From contig DAHVDE010000023.1 of the NCBI GenBank assembly GCA_027313705.1, positions 1 to 64,000 of the forward strand: a stretch of DNA of 64,000 bases. Reading direction: 5' to 3'. The notes beneath the pieces were generated by a model. The model searched no databases and had not been told where the DNA came from. It was given only the letters and a program-made list of their open reading frames with translations. This document shows positions 46,458 through 55,979 of the stretch, piece after piece; position 1 is the first letter of the stretch, and the number at the start of each line of letters is the position of its first letter. Source of the DNA: Actinomycetota bacterium (GTDB lineage: Bacteria; Actinomycetota; Actinomycetes; Streptosporangiales; Streptosporangiaceae). The translations under genes and the position numbers were made by a program.

Positions 46458-46477
46458 AGCCAGCCAGCCAGCCAGCC
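46458..46477. repeat. Five tandem AGCC units between convergent genes
   Basis: The tetranucleotide AGCC is repeated five times in the 90-bp gap between the gnd and rpiA stops. No hairpin with a T-tail is evident, so it is not a clear terminator. Confidence 0.8.
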
Positions 46478-46480
46478 GGT

Positions 46481-47125
46481 TTACCGCAGGATCCTGTGTT
46501 CTACCGAGCCGGCCCTGGCGATGAGCACATCAGCGGTCAGCGAGGGCTCGAACAGGCCGTGCCCGACCAGGCCGGGGGTAGCCGACAGCCTCGCCGCAAG
46601 TTCGGAAGGATCTCCGACCGGCCCGGTGTAGTCGGCTATGACACCGCCATCAGGACTGGGCGGCCAGCCGGCCCGCAGCACGGCAGAACCAAGCTCGCGC
46701 AGCGTGGCCGGCAGTCCGAAGGCAAGCAGTTCCAGCGGCACTGGCGGGCGCAGCACGTCCGCCGGCTTGGTCGAGTCTCCGATCACCACGAACCTGGCGG
46801 CCGACGCCGCCACGATCTTCTCCCTGGTGTGGGCGCCGCCGCCGCCCTTGATCAGCCAGCCGTCCGGCGTGATCTGGTCGGCGCCGTCGATCGCGATGTC
46901 CAGGTGATCGAGCATGTCGGCGAGCTCGACCTCAAGACCTAGCTCGGTCGCCTTTCGCTGCGTGTGCACCGAGGTGGCAACGCACCTGATCGCCAGCTTC
47001 CTTGCGGCGAGCGCGGGAAGCAAGAACGCCACTGTCGAGCCGGTGCCAAGACCCACGGCCATGCCATCCTCGACAAGTTCGGCCGCCGCCTGCGCGGCTA
47101 GCTGCTTTTCCCTGTCAATGCTCAC
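46481..47125 (-). CDS. rpiA: Ribose-5-phosphate isomerase A
   Basis: The 214-residue protein has VGLGTGSTVAFLLPAL (phosphate loop), TSVHTQRKATELGL, IDGADQITPDGWLIKGGGGAHTREKIVA with the catalytic carboxylates and lysine, and FVVIGDSTKPAD. The usual GADE reads GADQ, so one acidic residue is changed to glutamine. It equilibrates ribose and ribulose 5-phosphate. The start is GTG, 44 bp from the divergent zwf ATG. Confidence 0.92.
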   Translation of the reverse strand: MSIDREKQLAAQAAAELVEDGMAVGLGTGSTVAFLLPALAARKLAIRCVATSVHTQRKATELGLEVELADMLDHLDIAIDGADQITPDGWLIKGGGGAHTREKIVAASAARFVVIGDSTKPADVLRPPVPLELLAFGLPATLRELGSAVLRAGWPPSPDGGVIADYTGPVGDPSELAARLSATPGLVGHGLFEPSLTADVLIARAGSVEHRILR

Positions 47126-47169
47126 GTGGCGAAGTCTTCCCGTTGCGGCGGCATGGCACTATTGGCCCC

Positions 47170-48627
47170 ATGCAATCCAACAATCATGCGACCAAGCGCC
47201 CAGAGGACCATGTCATCGTAATCTTCGGCGCAACCGGTGACCTGGCAAAGCGCAAGCTGCTGCCTGGTTTGTTCCATCTGGCCAAGTCCGGATTGCTGCC
47301 GGCCGGGTACCGCGTGATCGGCTCAGCGCCGCACGACTGCATCATGACTGACAACGAGTTCAGAGGACACGCCAAAGACGCGTGCTTGCAGTTCGGCCTG
47401 GCCAAGCCGACCGGCACGGCCTGGAAAGAATTCGAGAGCAAGCTCCACTTCGCCTGCTCTGACGCGGACAATCCCAAGCCGCTTGTCGACGCCGTGGCCC
47501 GCGCGGAGGAGGGAATCGGCGGCACCCCGAAGCGAATCTTCCACCTCGCCGTGCCGCCGTCGGCGTTCGGCTCGGTGATCGGCATGCTCGGGAACACCAA
47601 GCTGTCGCAGAACGCCAGCGTCATCATTGAGAAGCCGTTCGGCTACGACCTCCCGTCCTGCCAGCAGCTGAGCGCGACCGTGCACTCGGTCTTCGGCGAG
47701 GAACACGTGTTCAGGATCGACCACTTCCTCGGCAAGGAGTCGGTCGAGAACATCCTGGCCTTCAGGTTCGCCAACGGCCTGTTCGAGCCGATCTGGAACC
47801 GCGATCACATCTCACACGTGCAGATCGACGTGCCTGAGCACATCAGCATCGAAGGACGAGCCTCGTTTTTCGAGAAGACAGGCACCTTCAGGGACATGAT
47901 CGTGACCCACCTCTTCCAGGTGCTCGGGTTCGTGGCCATGGAACCGCCGACCACGTTCAGCGCCAAGTCGCTTCGGGACGAGAAATCCAAGGTGTACCAG
48001 GCCATGCGCCTGCTCGACCCGGCGAAGGTGGTGCGCGGGCAGTACGCGGGCTACCGGGGCGAGCAGGGCGTCGCCGCCGACAGCGACACGGAGACGTTCA
48101 CCGCCCTGCGGGTCGACATCGACAACTGGCGCTGGTCAGGGGTGCCCTTCTACCTGCGGTCAGGCAAGTCGATGGCGCAGCGGAGGCAGACCGTCACGCT
48201 CGGGCTCAAAGAACCCGTGCTCAGGATGTTCCCCGTGACGGCCAGGACCAGGCAGGACCAGCGGAGCAACGAGGTTGTCATCGACTTCGACGATCCCGGC
48301 TGGATCTGTGTGCAGTTCATGACCAAGCAGCCAGGCCCGCAGATGCGGCTCAAGGAAGTCGAGATGGTCTTCAAGTACTCAGACTCCTTCCACCGCATGC
48401 ACGAACTCGAAGGCTACGAACGGCTGATACTCGAAGCCATGCTCGGCGACCAGTCGCTATTCACCAGGTCGGACGAGATCGAGCGGATCTGGGAAGTAGC
48501 CACGCCGCTGCTTGACAACCCTCCCCCGGTCGAATTCTACGAGCCTGGCACCTGGGGTCCAGAGCAGCCGCTGCGGAACCTGATCCACCCATACCGCTGG
48601 CACCTGCCCGACGGCCACAAGGACTAG
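47170..48627 (+). CDS. zwf: Glucose-6-phosphate dehydrogenase
   Basis: The 485-residue protein has IVIFGATGDLAKRKLLPGL (NADP fold), VIIEKPFGYDL and FRIDHFLGKESVENILAFR with the substrate-binding lysine and catalytic histidine. It starts the oxidative pentose phosphate path and supplies NADPH. The ATG is the first Met of the coding-like region. With pgi, gnd and rpiA it forms a compact sugar-phosphate island. Confidence 0.95.
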   Translation: MQSNNHATKRPEDHVIVIFGATGDLAKRKLLPGLFHLAKSGLLPAGYRVIGSAPHDCIMTDNEFRGHAKDACLQFGLAKPTGTAWKEFESKLHFACSDADNPKPLVDAVARAEEGIGGTPKRIFHLAVPPSAFGSVIGMLGNTKLSQNASVIIEKPFGYDLPSCQQLSATVHSVFGEEHVFRIDHFLGKESVENILAFRFANGLFEPIWNRDHISHVQIDVPEHISIEGRASFFEKTGTFRDMIVTHLFQVLGFVAMEPPTTFSAKSLRDEKSKVYQAMRLLDPAKVVRGQYAGYRGEQGVAADSDTETFTALRVDIDNWRWSGVPFYLRSGKSMAQRRQTVTLGLKEPVLRMFPVTARTRQDQRSNEVVIDFDDPGWICVQFMTKQPGPQMRLKEVEMVFKYSDSFHRMHELEGYERLILEAMLGDQSLFTRSDEIERIWEVATPLLDNPPPVEFYEPGTWGPEQPLRNLIHPYRWHLPDGHKD

Positions 48628-48638
48628 GGCAGCTACCA

Positions 48639-50114
48639 CTAGGTGAGGGGCCAGGAATGCACCGGCTCGCCGGTGGCGCTGAGTTCCAGGTAGTCCTGCG
48701 TCATCAGCCGCAGTGCCTCGTCCCTGCCGATACCGTGTGCCTGAAGCTGGCGTGCCGACCTGATCTGCCAGGCCGCCCCGTTCTGGCCGGTGACGCAGCG
48801 TCGCTCGATGATCGAAAGCAGGCGGCTTACATCCGAGCTGTCGATCCGCCAGCGAGCCAGGCCCCTGGCCGCCATCGGCAGCAGCCTGCGCAAGATCAGC
48901 TCGGCCACCGGCACCATGCCAAGGCCAGGCCAGTACACCTCGGCGTCAAGCCCGTACTTGGCCCCGGCCACCAGGTTGGACGCGGCAGCCGAGAACGACA
49001 TCTGGGACCAGATCGGCCGCTCGGCCTCGGCCAGCTCGCCGACCAGGCCGTAGTAGAACGCCGCGTTCGCCATCGAGTCCACCACGGTAGGTCCTGCGGG
49101 CAGCACCCGGTTCTCGACGCGCAGGTGCGGCTTGCCGTTGACGACGGCGTACACCGGGCGGTTCCAGCGGTACACGGTCCCGTTGTGCAGCGTAAGCTCC
49201 GCTAGCTGCGGCGCCTCGCCGCGTTCGAGCACCGCGACCGGATCCTCGTCCTCGCTGAGCGGCAGCAGGGCGGGGAAGTACTTCAGGTTCTCCTCAAACA
49301 GGTCGAACACGGAAGTCACCCACTGGTCACCGAACCAGACCCTTGGCCGTACCCCCTGCTCACGCAGCTCCTCAGGCCTGCTGTCCGTGGCCTGCTCGAA
49401 CAGCGTGATCCTGGTCTCGTGCCATAACTCGCAGCCGAGAAAGTACGGCGAGTTGGCGCCGGCCGCGACCTGGAGGCCGGCGATTGCCTGGGCCGCGTTC
49501 CAGTAATTCGCGAAAGTGTCCGGGCTGACCTGGAGGTGACATTGGAAGCTCGTGCATGCCGCCTCGGCGACAATTGAATCGGCATAGGCAAGCAGACGAT
49601 CCTGCCCTTCGATGAGGATCCTGATCTCCTCGCCCCTGGCCGCCAGGATCTCGTCATTGAGCAGCCGATACCTGGGGTTGAGCGAGATCGTTTCCTCGCT
49701 CACGTCGTCTTCGCACAGGCTCGGCAAGATCCCGATCATCGCCAGCCTGGTACCCGTCGGCTCGACTACTTCAGATACCCGTCGCAGGATCCGGTTCAGC
49801 GAAGACTGAAGCGAAGTGAACACCCCGCCGGTCAGTACCTCCGGATCGCCGGCCAGTTCGATGTTGAACTTGCCTAGCTCGGTCGCCCATGCCTCGTCGG
49901 CGATCATGGCGAGCACGTCGTGGTTGACCATCGCCGGATTACCGCATTTATCGACTAGATTGAACTCGATTTCCAGTCCTACATGTTGAATATCCGTCTC
50001 AAATCTAGATTCATGCAGCATCCTGGCAAGCACGTCGAGGCAACTGCGGACTTTCGCGCGGTAAGCACGCCGGTCCCTGCGGCTTATCGTGATCGCCGGC
50101 ACATCCCTGCCCAT
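48639..50114 (-). CDS. Glutamate-cysteine ligase family 2 (GCS2) carboxylate-amine ligase
   Basis: The roughly 490-residue protein has HVGLEIEFNLVDKCGNPAM, FNIELAGDPEVL, CTSFQCHLQVSP, LGCELWHETRITLFEQAT and VVNGKPHLRVENRVLPAGPT. It belongs with GCS2-type ATP-dependent ligases; close actinobacterial relatives are uncharacterised and differ from EgtA. The ATG at 50114 has GGAGGG five bases upstream, better than the GTG 12 bp earlier. It is convergent with zwf, and its neighbour is a cystathionine-lyase-like gene, so a thiol or sulfur role is possible. Confidence 0.8.
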   Translation of the reverse strand: MGRDVPAITISRRDRRAYRAKVRSCLDVLARMLHESRFETDIQHVGLEIEFNLVDKCGNPAMVNHDVLAMIADEAWATELGKFNIELAGDPEVLTGGVFTSLQSSLNRILRRVSEVVEPTGTRLAMIGILPSLCEDDVSEETISLNPRYRLLNDEILAARGEEIRILIEGQDRLLAYADSIVAEAACTSFQCHLQVSPDTFANYWNAAQAIAGLQVAAGANSPYFLGCELWHETRITLFEQATDSRPEELREQGVRPRVWFGDQWVTSVFDLFEENLKYFPALLPLSEDEDPVAVLERGEAPQLAELTLHNGTVYRWNRPVYAVVNGKPHLRVENRVLPAGPTVVDSMANAAFYYGLVGELAEAERPIWSQMSFSAAASNLVAGAKYGLDAEVYWPGLGMVPVAELILRRLLPMAARGLARWRIDSSDVSRLLSIIERRCVTGQNGAAWQIRSARQLQAHGIGRDEALRLMTQDYLELSATGEPVHSWPLT

Positions 50115-50197
50115 CAAACCCTCCACCGCGATCAGCCGCCATGTCGTTTACTCAGATTTACATGGATAGGACATGCTGAACAGGGTCAAGGTGCCGG

Positions 50198-51349
50198 TCA
50201 TCGCCCGACCGCGGCCGCCATTCGCCGCACGGCCTCGGTCAGCAGCTCAGGCGAGGTCCCGATGTTGAGCCTGGCGAAACCGGCTCCCTGGGTGCCGAAG
50301 TACGTCCCTCCGGTCAGCGCGACGCGCCCGCGCTCAAGGAAGGCGTCCTCAGGGTTGTCGCCTAGGCCGAGCCCCCGGCAGTCGAGCCAGCCGAGGAAGC
50401 TGGCCTGACCCGGCAGGTAACCGACCTGCGGCAGCCACTTTGCCAGCAATTCGGCCAGCAGGGCACGGTTCTGCGCTAGCTGATGCCGCACTGCCTCCAG
50501 CCAGTCGCCTGCCTGCGTGAACGCGGCCACCGACGCGAGCACTCCCAGGTGGGACGCGAGCAGCGCCTCCCATCGGCCCGCCAGCACCGCGGCCGCCGCC
50601 GCACTTCCCGCGACGGTCACGCCGCACTTCAGGCCGGGGATGTTCCACCCCTTCGAGGCCGAATTGAACGTGTAGGCACGTTCTGCCAGCGGATGATCGA
50701 GCGAGGCGAACGGCACGTGCTCGGCTCCGTCCAGTACCAGCGGCGCGTGGATCTCGTCGACGAGCAACTCGACCTGATGCTGCTGGCAAAGGTCGGCGAT
50801 CTGCAGCAACTGATCGCGGCTCCAGGTACGGCCAAGCGGGTTGTGCGGGTTACAGAGCAGGTATGCGCTGACATCCGGCCTGGCAAGCGCCGCGTCGATC
50901 GCCGCGAAGTCCAGGTCGTACCGGCCGTCGCTGGCACGCCGCAGCGGCGCCTGGACCACCTGCCTGCTGAGGTAACCGAGGCGGAGGAAGAAAGGCCCGT
51001 ACACCGGCGGGTTGATGACCACGCCTGACCCGTGCGGGGTAACCGCCATGAGGACTTCCGCGATCCCGGTCATCACGTCGGGAATCGCGAACACCCGGTC
51101 TGGTCTCACCTTCCAGCCGAATCGCTCGCCAGCAAACACGGCGAAGGCCTCGCCAAGCTCGCCGTCTCCCGGATAGCCGGTGTCGCCGATGTCGAGCGCC
51201 GCCCTGACCGCCGCCGCGATCGGCTCGGCGATCATGAAGTCCATTTCGGCCACGAACGCGGGAAGCACGTCAGCCGGGTAGACGGTCCACTTGTGACTCT
51301 TCCTGGCCCTCAGGTCGTCCAGCGTGAAAGTTCCGAGAAGTTTGTCCAC
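50198..51349 (-). CDS. MalY/PatB-type PLP C-S lyase or aminotransferase
   Basis: The 383-residue protein starts DKLLGTFTLDDLRARKSHKWTVYP, typical of MalY/PatB. It contains VINPPVYGPFF, YLLCNPHNPLGRTWSRDQL, LLVDEIHAPLVLDG and the PLP lysine in SASKGWNIPGLKCGV. Such enzymes cleave cystathionine or act as aminotransferases. The GTG has a GCAGGA almost adjacent, so the exact start is a little uncertain. It follows the TetR gene by 10 bp and may be part of its operon. Confidence 0.88.
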   Translation of the reverse strand: MDKLLGTFTLDDLRARKSHKWTVYPADVLPAFVAEMDFMIAEPIAAAVRAALDIGDTGYPGDGELGEAFAVFAGERFGWKVRPDRVFAIPDVMTGIAEVLMAVTPHGSGVVINPPVYGPFFLRLGYLSRQVVQAPLRRASDGRYDLDFAAIDAALARPDVSAYLLCNPHNPLGRTWSRDQLLQIADLCQQHQVELLVDEIHAPLVLDGAEHVPFASLDHPLAERAYTFNSASKGWNIPGLKCGVTVAGSAAAAAVLAGRWEALLASHLGVLASVAAFTQAGDWLEAVRHQLAQNRALLAELLAKWLPQVGYLPGQASFLGWLDCRGLGLGDNPEDAFLERGRVALTGGTYFGTQGAGFARLNIGTSPELLTEAVRRMAAAVGR

Positions 51350-51359
51350 TCCTGCGATG

Positions 51360-52004
51360 CTACGTGGGCGTCAGCCGATCGGGTATAGCCACCTCACCGG
51401 TCAGGTAACGTTCGACGGCCGGGCCGACCGTCGCACCGAGTTCGGTGACGCTCGCGCTGGTCACTGCGGGCAGCCCGAGCACGAGCCTGGTCAGCGCGAG
51501 GCCGATCAGGTGGGTTGCCACCATCGACGCACGGTACTGCGCCTCCGCCTGGTTGCCGATCCGGTCGAGCCCGCCGAGCCGCACGATCGCGGTCAGTACC
51601 GTGTCGGCCACGAACTCGCGCAGCATGAGCGCCGCCTGCTCGCTGGTCATGGCCGACCTGAGCAGGCCAAGGAACGTGTCCTTGACCTCCGGTGACTCCC
51701 AGATCGTCAGCGCCGTGGTAACCAGGCGCTCGCCAAGGCCGGTGCCTTCCTTCGCGATGCCGGCGATCACCTCGCCAGGCACTACCGGCAGGCGCATGGC
51801 AGCGGCGAACAGTGCCTCCTTGGTGCCGTAGAAGTGGTGCACGAGCGCGGGATCGACCCCGGCGACACCGGCGATTCCCCTGATCGTCGCGCCCTGATAG
51901 CCGTGCTCAGCGAACTGGCCCCTGGCGGCGTCGAGTATTGCTTCGCTGGTGCCGCTCTCACCCGATCTCCGCCCGGAACGGGCCCGCGGCTTGCGTTCAG
52001 TCAT
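51360..52004 (-). CDS. TetR-family repressor of the adjacent ABC exporter
   Basis: The 214-residue protein has the TetR DNA-binding domain: EAILDAARGQFAEHGYQGATIRGIAGVAGVDPALVHHFYGTKEALFAAA. The C-terminal domain (ATHLIGLALTRLVLGLPA) is the TetR_C form seen in exporter regulators. Its ATG overlaps the stop of the ABC ATPase gene, so exporter and regulator are one operon. The palindrome at 54688-54703 in front of that operon is the probable operator, giving autoregulation. Confidence 0.88.
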   Translation of the reverse strand: MTERKPRARSGRRSGESGTSEAILDAARGQFAEHGYQGATIRGIAGVAGVDPALVHHFYGTKEALFAAAMRLPVVPGEVIAGIAKEGTGLGERLVTTALTIWESPEVKDTFLGLLRSAMTSEQAALMLREFVADTVLTAIVRLGGLDRIGNQAEAQYRASMVATHLIGLALTRLVLGLPAVTSASVTELGATVGPAVERYLTGEVAIPDRLTPT

Positions 52005-53575
52005 CCGGTGCTTTCTTGCGGAAATAAAGGCTTTTCATGGTGATTGACCAGCTCGAAGAACCGTTCCTCTAGCGTGGCAGGCACGCTCGTGACGGTGGCA
52101 GGCAGGCCGCCGAGGGCACGGGTGACCTGCTCTGGCGTGGCGCCAGGCACCCGGAGGGCGCGGCCGGCCATGGCGACCTGCAGGCCTGCCCGCTCCAGGC
52201 GGCCGAAGGCGGCTGACCAGGAATCCGCTGCGACGGCAGTGACCTGGCGTTCGCCGACGATGTCCGCCGTGGTGCCCGCCGCGACCACTGCGCCGTCCGC
52301 CATGATCACCAGCCGGTCACATTCGGCCGCTTCTTCCATGTAGTGGGTAGTCACGAGCACCCCGGCGCCCCGGTCGGCCGCCGCGCCTATGGTGTCCCAG
52401 AGCTGAGCCCGGCCGCGCGGGTCGACCCCTGACGTGGGTTCGTCGAGGATCAGCAGGTCAGGATCATGCGACAGGGCCTGGGCGAAGGCAACCCTGCGCT
52501 GGACTCCGAGTGGCAGGACGCCGACCACGTCATCGGCGTAAGCAGCGACGTCGTCGGGCAGCTCCGGGGGGCAGCCGAAGGCAGCCGCGGCGAAACGCAA
52601 GTTCTCTGCCGTGGTGAGGTCGTCGTAAAGGCCAAGGCCCTGAGGGACATAGCCGAGCCGGCGCCTGGTATCGCGTGAGGGTGGCTGTCCGAACAGCGCG
52701 ACCTGGCCACGGGTGGTGCCGGTGAGGCCGAGCAGCATGCGGATCAGCGTGGTCTTGCCCGCTCCGTTGGCCCCGAGCAGGCCGACGATCTCGCCCGCGC
52801 CGACCTGTAGGCTGACGTCGCTGACGGCGGTGAAGTCGCCGAAGCGCTTGACCGCGCCAGCCACCTGAACCAAGCTTTCCTCGCTGCCGTTACTGCCCGG
52901 CTGGCGCGCGGCGAGCCTCGGCGGCTTGCGCCAGCCGGCCGGGACTTCGCTGGCGACGACCGCGCCTTCCTCGATGGCCAGCACGCTCGCGCAGCGGTCG
53001 GCCTCGTCGATCGAGGTGGTGGCGATGACGACTGCGCATCCCTGCGCTGCCGCCCTGGCGATCAGCTGCCATAGCCCGCTTCGGCTCACCGGGTCGACGC
53101 CTGTCGATGGCTCGTCGAGTATGAGCAGCTCTGGCCGGTGCAGCATGGCGGCGATAATGCCTAGTTTCTGGCGCATACCGCCGGAAAGCTGGCCGGCCAG
53201 GCGGTCTCTGGCTTCGGCGAGGCCGGTGTCGGCCAAGAGCTCATCCGCGCGGGCTCTGGCCTGCTGATGCGGCATCCGGTAGGCGCTGGCACGAAAGTCG
53301 AGGTTCTCGGCGACGGTGAGGTCGAGATAGATGCCGCTCCCTGCCGGAAGGTAGCCGATGCGGTCCTTGGCCGGCCTCGCGACCGTACCGGCGGCCGGGG
53401 GCAAGGCGCCGGCCAGGCAGCGGAGCAGCGTGGTCTTCCCCGCGCCGTCACCGCCGGCCACCGCGATAACCTGACCAGGATTCACCTCGAGGCTGACCTG
53501 CCTGAGTGCCCGCTTGCGTCCGTAACTGAAGTCCAGGTCCCTGATACCCCAGGTGCCGGTGAGCTGGCTGGTCAC
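52001..53575 (-). CDS. ABC exporter ATPase with two fused nucleotide-binding domains (YbhF-like)
   Basis: The 524-residue protein has two ATPase domains. The first has GGDGAGKTTLLRC, QLSGGMRQKLGI and LLILDEPSTGVD; the second GANGAGKTTLIRM, VLPLGVQRRVAFAQAL in place of LSGGQ, and LLILDEPTSGVD. The altered second signature is normal for YbhF-type proteins. It should pair with the ABC-2 permease encoded just upstream. The GTG start overlaps the permease stop (GTGA). Export of a drug or lipid is likely. Confidence 0.88.
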   Translation of the reverse strand: MTSQLTGTWGIRDLDFSYGRKRALRQVSLEVNPGQVIAVAGGDGAGKTTLLRCLAGALPPAAGTVARPAKDRIGYLPAGSGIYLDLTVAENLDFRASAYRMPHQQARARADELLADTGLAEARDRLAGQLSGGMRQKLGIIAAMLHRPELLILDEPSTGVDPVSRSGLWQLIARAAAQGCAVVIATTSIDEADRCASVLAIEEGAVVASEVPAGWRKPPRLAARQPGSNGSEESLVQVAGAVKRFGDFTAVSDVSLQVGAGEIVGLLGANGAGKTTLIRMLLGLTGTTRGQVALFGQPPSRDTRRRLGYVPQGLGLYDDLTTAENLRFAAAAFGCPPELPDDVAAYADDVVGVLPLGVQRRVAFAQALSHDPDLLILDEPTSGVDPRGRAQLWDTIGAAADRGAGVLVTTHYMEEAAECDRLVIMADGAVVAAGTTADIVGERQVTAVAADSWSAAFGRLERAGLQVAMAGRALRVPGATPEQVTRALGGLPATVTSVPATLEERFFELVNHHEKPLFPQESTG

Positions 53576-54669
53576 GCCCCGACCTCCTGCCGAAGCGCCG
53601 CGGACTCGGGCAGGCGCCCGCCTCGGCCGGCTGGCGCGAGGTAGCCGGTGAACCGCAGGATAGCGCCAGTGACCACGACCACGCCGAGCAGCACGAGGAA
53701 CAAGAACGGCTGCCACAGGGCACCGATCGGCTCGGCCCGCAACATCACGCCGCGGGCGATCTCGTTGAAGTAGGTCAGCGGCAGCAGGTATGCGATCCAG
53801 CGCACCCCGGCGGCGATCGAGCCGAGCGGGAAGATCAGTCCTGACAACAGGATCTGCGGCAGCAGGGTCATGACGGCTAGCTGGATCGCCTGGCCCTGGT
53901 TCTGGGACACGCTCGAGATCAGCACGCCGAGACCGAGCGTGACGAAGAGGAACAGCAGCGCACCGAGCGCGAAGCTGAATGGATCACCGCGGAATGGCAC
54001 GCCGAATACGGTGATGCCGACCGCGAGCACGATCGCGAGGTCGACGACGGCGACGCCGAAGTAGGGGACGATCTTGCCGAGCACGACGTCCCTCGGCTTG
54101 AGCGGCATGACGGCGAGTTGTTCCAGAGTGCCCGACTGGCGTTCCCTGACGACGCCGAGGCTGGTGATGATCGTGCCGACGAAGACCAGAACCACGCCGC
54201 ACAGTCCGGGGATCATGATGTCGGAGGTATTCAGGCCAGGGTTGTACAGGATTGCCACCTTCGGAGCGAGGCCTGCTGTATGGCCTGCGCCTGCTGTATG
54301 GCCTGCGAGCGCGGTGAGCGCGGTCCTTGCCGCGAAGATCTGGCTGCCGTCGATGTAGACGAGCGGCCTGGCGCCACCGGTGACGACCGCCATCTCGGCC
54401 TTGCCGTCACGCAACTGGTCCCTGGCCCAGGAAGCGCCCTGGCCGGTGCCGGTCTCGACCACCTTGAACGGCGCGCCGAGCAACGCGCCAACCGCGTCGG
54501 CCTGCGTGCCGGCCTGCTGGCCGGCGACGGCCACGGTGATGGTCTTGACGTCGAAGCTGGCGGCATAGCCAAGCACTACGAGCAGCAAGACAGGTAGCAC
54601 GATCATCATCGCCAGCGTCCGCCTGTCCCTGCGGACCTGCCGGAACTCCTTCACGATCATTGCCCACAT
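53572..54669 (-). CDS. ABC-2 type permease
   Basis: The 365-residue protein has an N-terminal helix (RRTLAMMIVLPVLLLVVLGYAA), a roughly 140-residue extracytoplasmic loop and five C-terminal helices around VLGKIVPYFGVAVVDLAIVLAVG and YFNEIARGVMLR, typical of YbhR/YbhS-type permeases. The ATG at 54669 is chosen because GGAGGAG lies six bases upstream. It is the first gene of the TetR-controlled operon. Confidence 0.87.
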   Translation of the reverse strand: MWAMIVKEFRQVRRDRRTLAMMIVLPVLLLVVLGYAASFDVKTITVAVAGQQAGTQADAVGALLGAPFKVVETGTGQGASWARDQLRDGKAEMAVVTGGARPLVYIDGSQIFAARTALTALAGHTAGAGHTAGLAPKVAILYNPGLNTSDIMIPGLCGVVLVFVGTIITSLGVVRERQSGTLEQLAVMPLKPRDVVLGKIVPYFGVAVVDLAIVLAVGITVFGVPFRGDPFSFALGALLFLFVTLGLGVLISSVSQNQGQAIQLAVMTLLPQILLSGLIFPLGSIAAGVRWIAYLLPLTYFNEIARGVMLRAEPIGALWQPFLFLVLLGVVVVTGAILRFTGYLAPAGRGGRLPESAALRQEVGA

Positions 54670-54687
54670 CGGAGTCTCCTCCATAAA

Positions 54688-54703
54688 TTCAACGTACGTT
54701 GAA
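54688..54703. promoter_or_regulatory. 16-bp perfect palindrome, probable TetR operator
   Basis: TTCAACGTACGTTGAA lies 18 bp before the permease ATG, and a further half-site GCGTTGAATT follows at 54712-54721. The TetR encoded at the end of the same operon is the obvious candidate to bind it. The 92-bp gap is shared with the divergent PHP gene. Confidence 0.72.
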
Positions 54704-54761
54704 CTCTACAAGCGTTGAATTAAGGCGTCAACCCCCGCATGCTCCGGGTAGACAGGTGGGT

Positions 54762-55970
54762 ATGACGCTGACTCGGCATGCCGGAGAATGGACCATCGAG
54801 GACAAGTGCACTTCGGCCTGGCATTACCTGCCGGTCGAGGTACCGCCAGGGTCGAGCGCGTTAAGAGTTGAACTCGAATACAACGCGGCCGGTGCCGGGC
54901 TCGATCTCGGCTGCTTCGACCAGGCCGGATTCCGAGGCTGGTCAGGCGGCGCCAGGCGGTCGTTCACGATTACCGCCACGTCGGCGACTCCCGGTTACTT
55001 GCCTGGCGAACTCGAACCGGGGACCTGGCAGGTCGTGATCGGGTTGCACAGGATTCCGTGGGGCGGGGTCAGGTACCAGCTGACAGCGCAGACCTCCCAC
55101 GCGGAATTCGCGGAGCCGGCCAGGACCGCGGTACCACCGCTGGTCGACCGGCCGGCCAGGCGGGAGCTGCCCGCGTCTTGCGGCATGCACTGGCTGGCCG
55201 GTGATCTCCACTCGCACACGGTCCATTCAGACGGGGCGATGACCGTGCCCGAGCTGGCCAGATTCGCCGTGGAGCGGGGTATGGACTTCATCGCGGTCAC
55301 CGACCACAACACGACGAGTCACCACCGCGAGCTTCCGGCCGCAGGGGCAGGGCACGGCATCGTGCTCGTCCCCGGCCAGGAGGTGACCACCGAGCACGGG
55401 CACGCCAACGCGCTTGGCGACCTGCCATGGGTCGACTTCAGGCAGCCGCCAGACGCCTGGCTCGAGCAGACCGAGGCAGGTGGCGGGCTGCTGTCGGTCA
55501 ATCATCCTTATGGTGGCCAGAACAGCTGGACGGCGCCGATGCGGCGGCGGCCGCCGCTGCTCGAGGTATGGCACTGGAGTTGGCTTGATTTGCACTGGAC
55601 CACGCCGCTCAGCTGGTGGCTGGCCTGGTATCCGCAGGCCATCGCGGTCGGCGGCAGCGACTGGCACCGGCCGGGCTCGGACGCCCCGCCTGGCTCGCCG
55701 ACCACCTGGGTCCTATCCGAGGCCGACGAACCTGCCGCGGTGCTAGACGGGGTCGCCGCCGGCCGGGTCGCCATCTCGGCCGGCCGTGACGGGCCGGTGC
55801 TGCTGCGACTGGACGGAGAACTGCTTGCCGTTAACGCGGACGGCACGATCCTGGTCGGACCGCAAGGTCCGCGGCGGCGCGTGAGAGGTGACTTCGCCAG
55901 GCTAGGCGACGCGCCTGGCGCGCACCGGATCACCGACCCGAACGGGGCGACGCTTTCGCTCACCAACTAA
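54762..55970 (+). CDS. PHP-domain (CehA/McbA-type) metallophosphoesterase
   Basis: The 402-residue protein has an N-terminal beta-rich domain of about 140 residues (LRVELEYNAAGAGLDLGCFDQ) and then a PHP domain: LAGDLHSHTVHSDGAMTVPE, FIAVTDHNTTSHH, VLVPGQEVTTEHGHANALG, LSVNHPYGG and VGGSDWHRPG. These are the metal ligands of PHP phosphoesterases. CehA relatives hydrolyse carbaryl-like or phosphonate substrates; the true one is unknown. There is no signal peptide. It is divergent from the ABC exporter. Confidence 0.82.
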   Translation: MTLTRHAGEWTIEDKCTSAWHYLPVEVPPGSSALRVELEYNAAGAGLDLGCFDQAGFRGWSGGARRSFTITATSATPGYLPGELEPGTWQVVIGLHRIPWGGVRYQLTAQTSHAEFAEPARTAVPPLVDRPARRELPASCGMHWLAGDLHSHTVHSDGAMTVPELARFAVERGMDFIAVTDHNTTSHHRELPAAGAGHGIVLVPGQEVTTEHGHANALGDLPWVDFRQPPDAWLEQTEAGGGLLSVNHPYGGQNSWTAPMRRRPPLLEVWHWSWLDLHWTTPLSWWLAWYPQAIAVGGSDWHRPGSDAPPGSPTTWVLSEADEPAAVLDGVAAGRVAISAGRDGPVLLRLDGELLAVNADGTILVGPQGPRRRVRGDFARLGDAPGAHRITDPNGATLSLTN

Positions 55971-55979
55971 GGTCGGCAC

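Noticed and set aside
46391-46480. Possible bidirectional terminator between gnd and rpiA
   Set aside because: Only an AGCC repeat is seen; there is no stable hairpin followed by T residues.
52450-53250. Altered signature in the second ATPase domain taken as a defect
   Set aside because: LPLG-x-x-QR in place of LSGGQ is usual in YbhF-type dual ATPases, so it is not anomalous.
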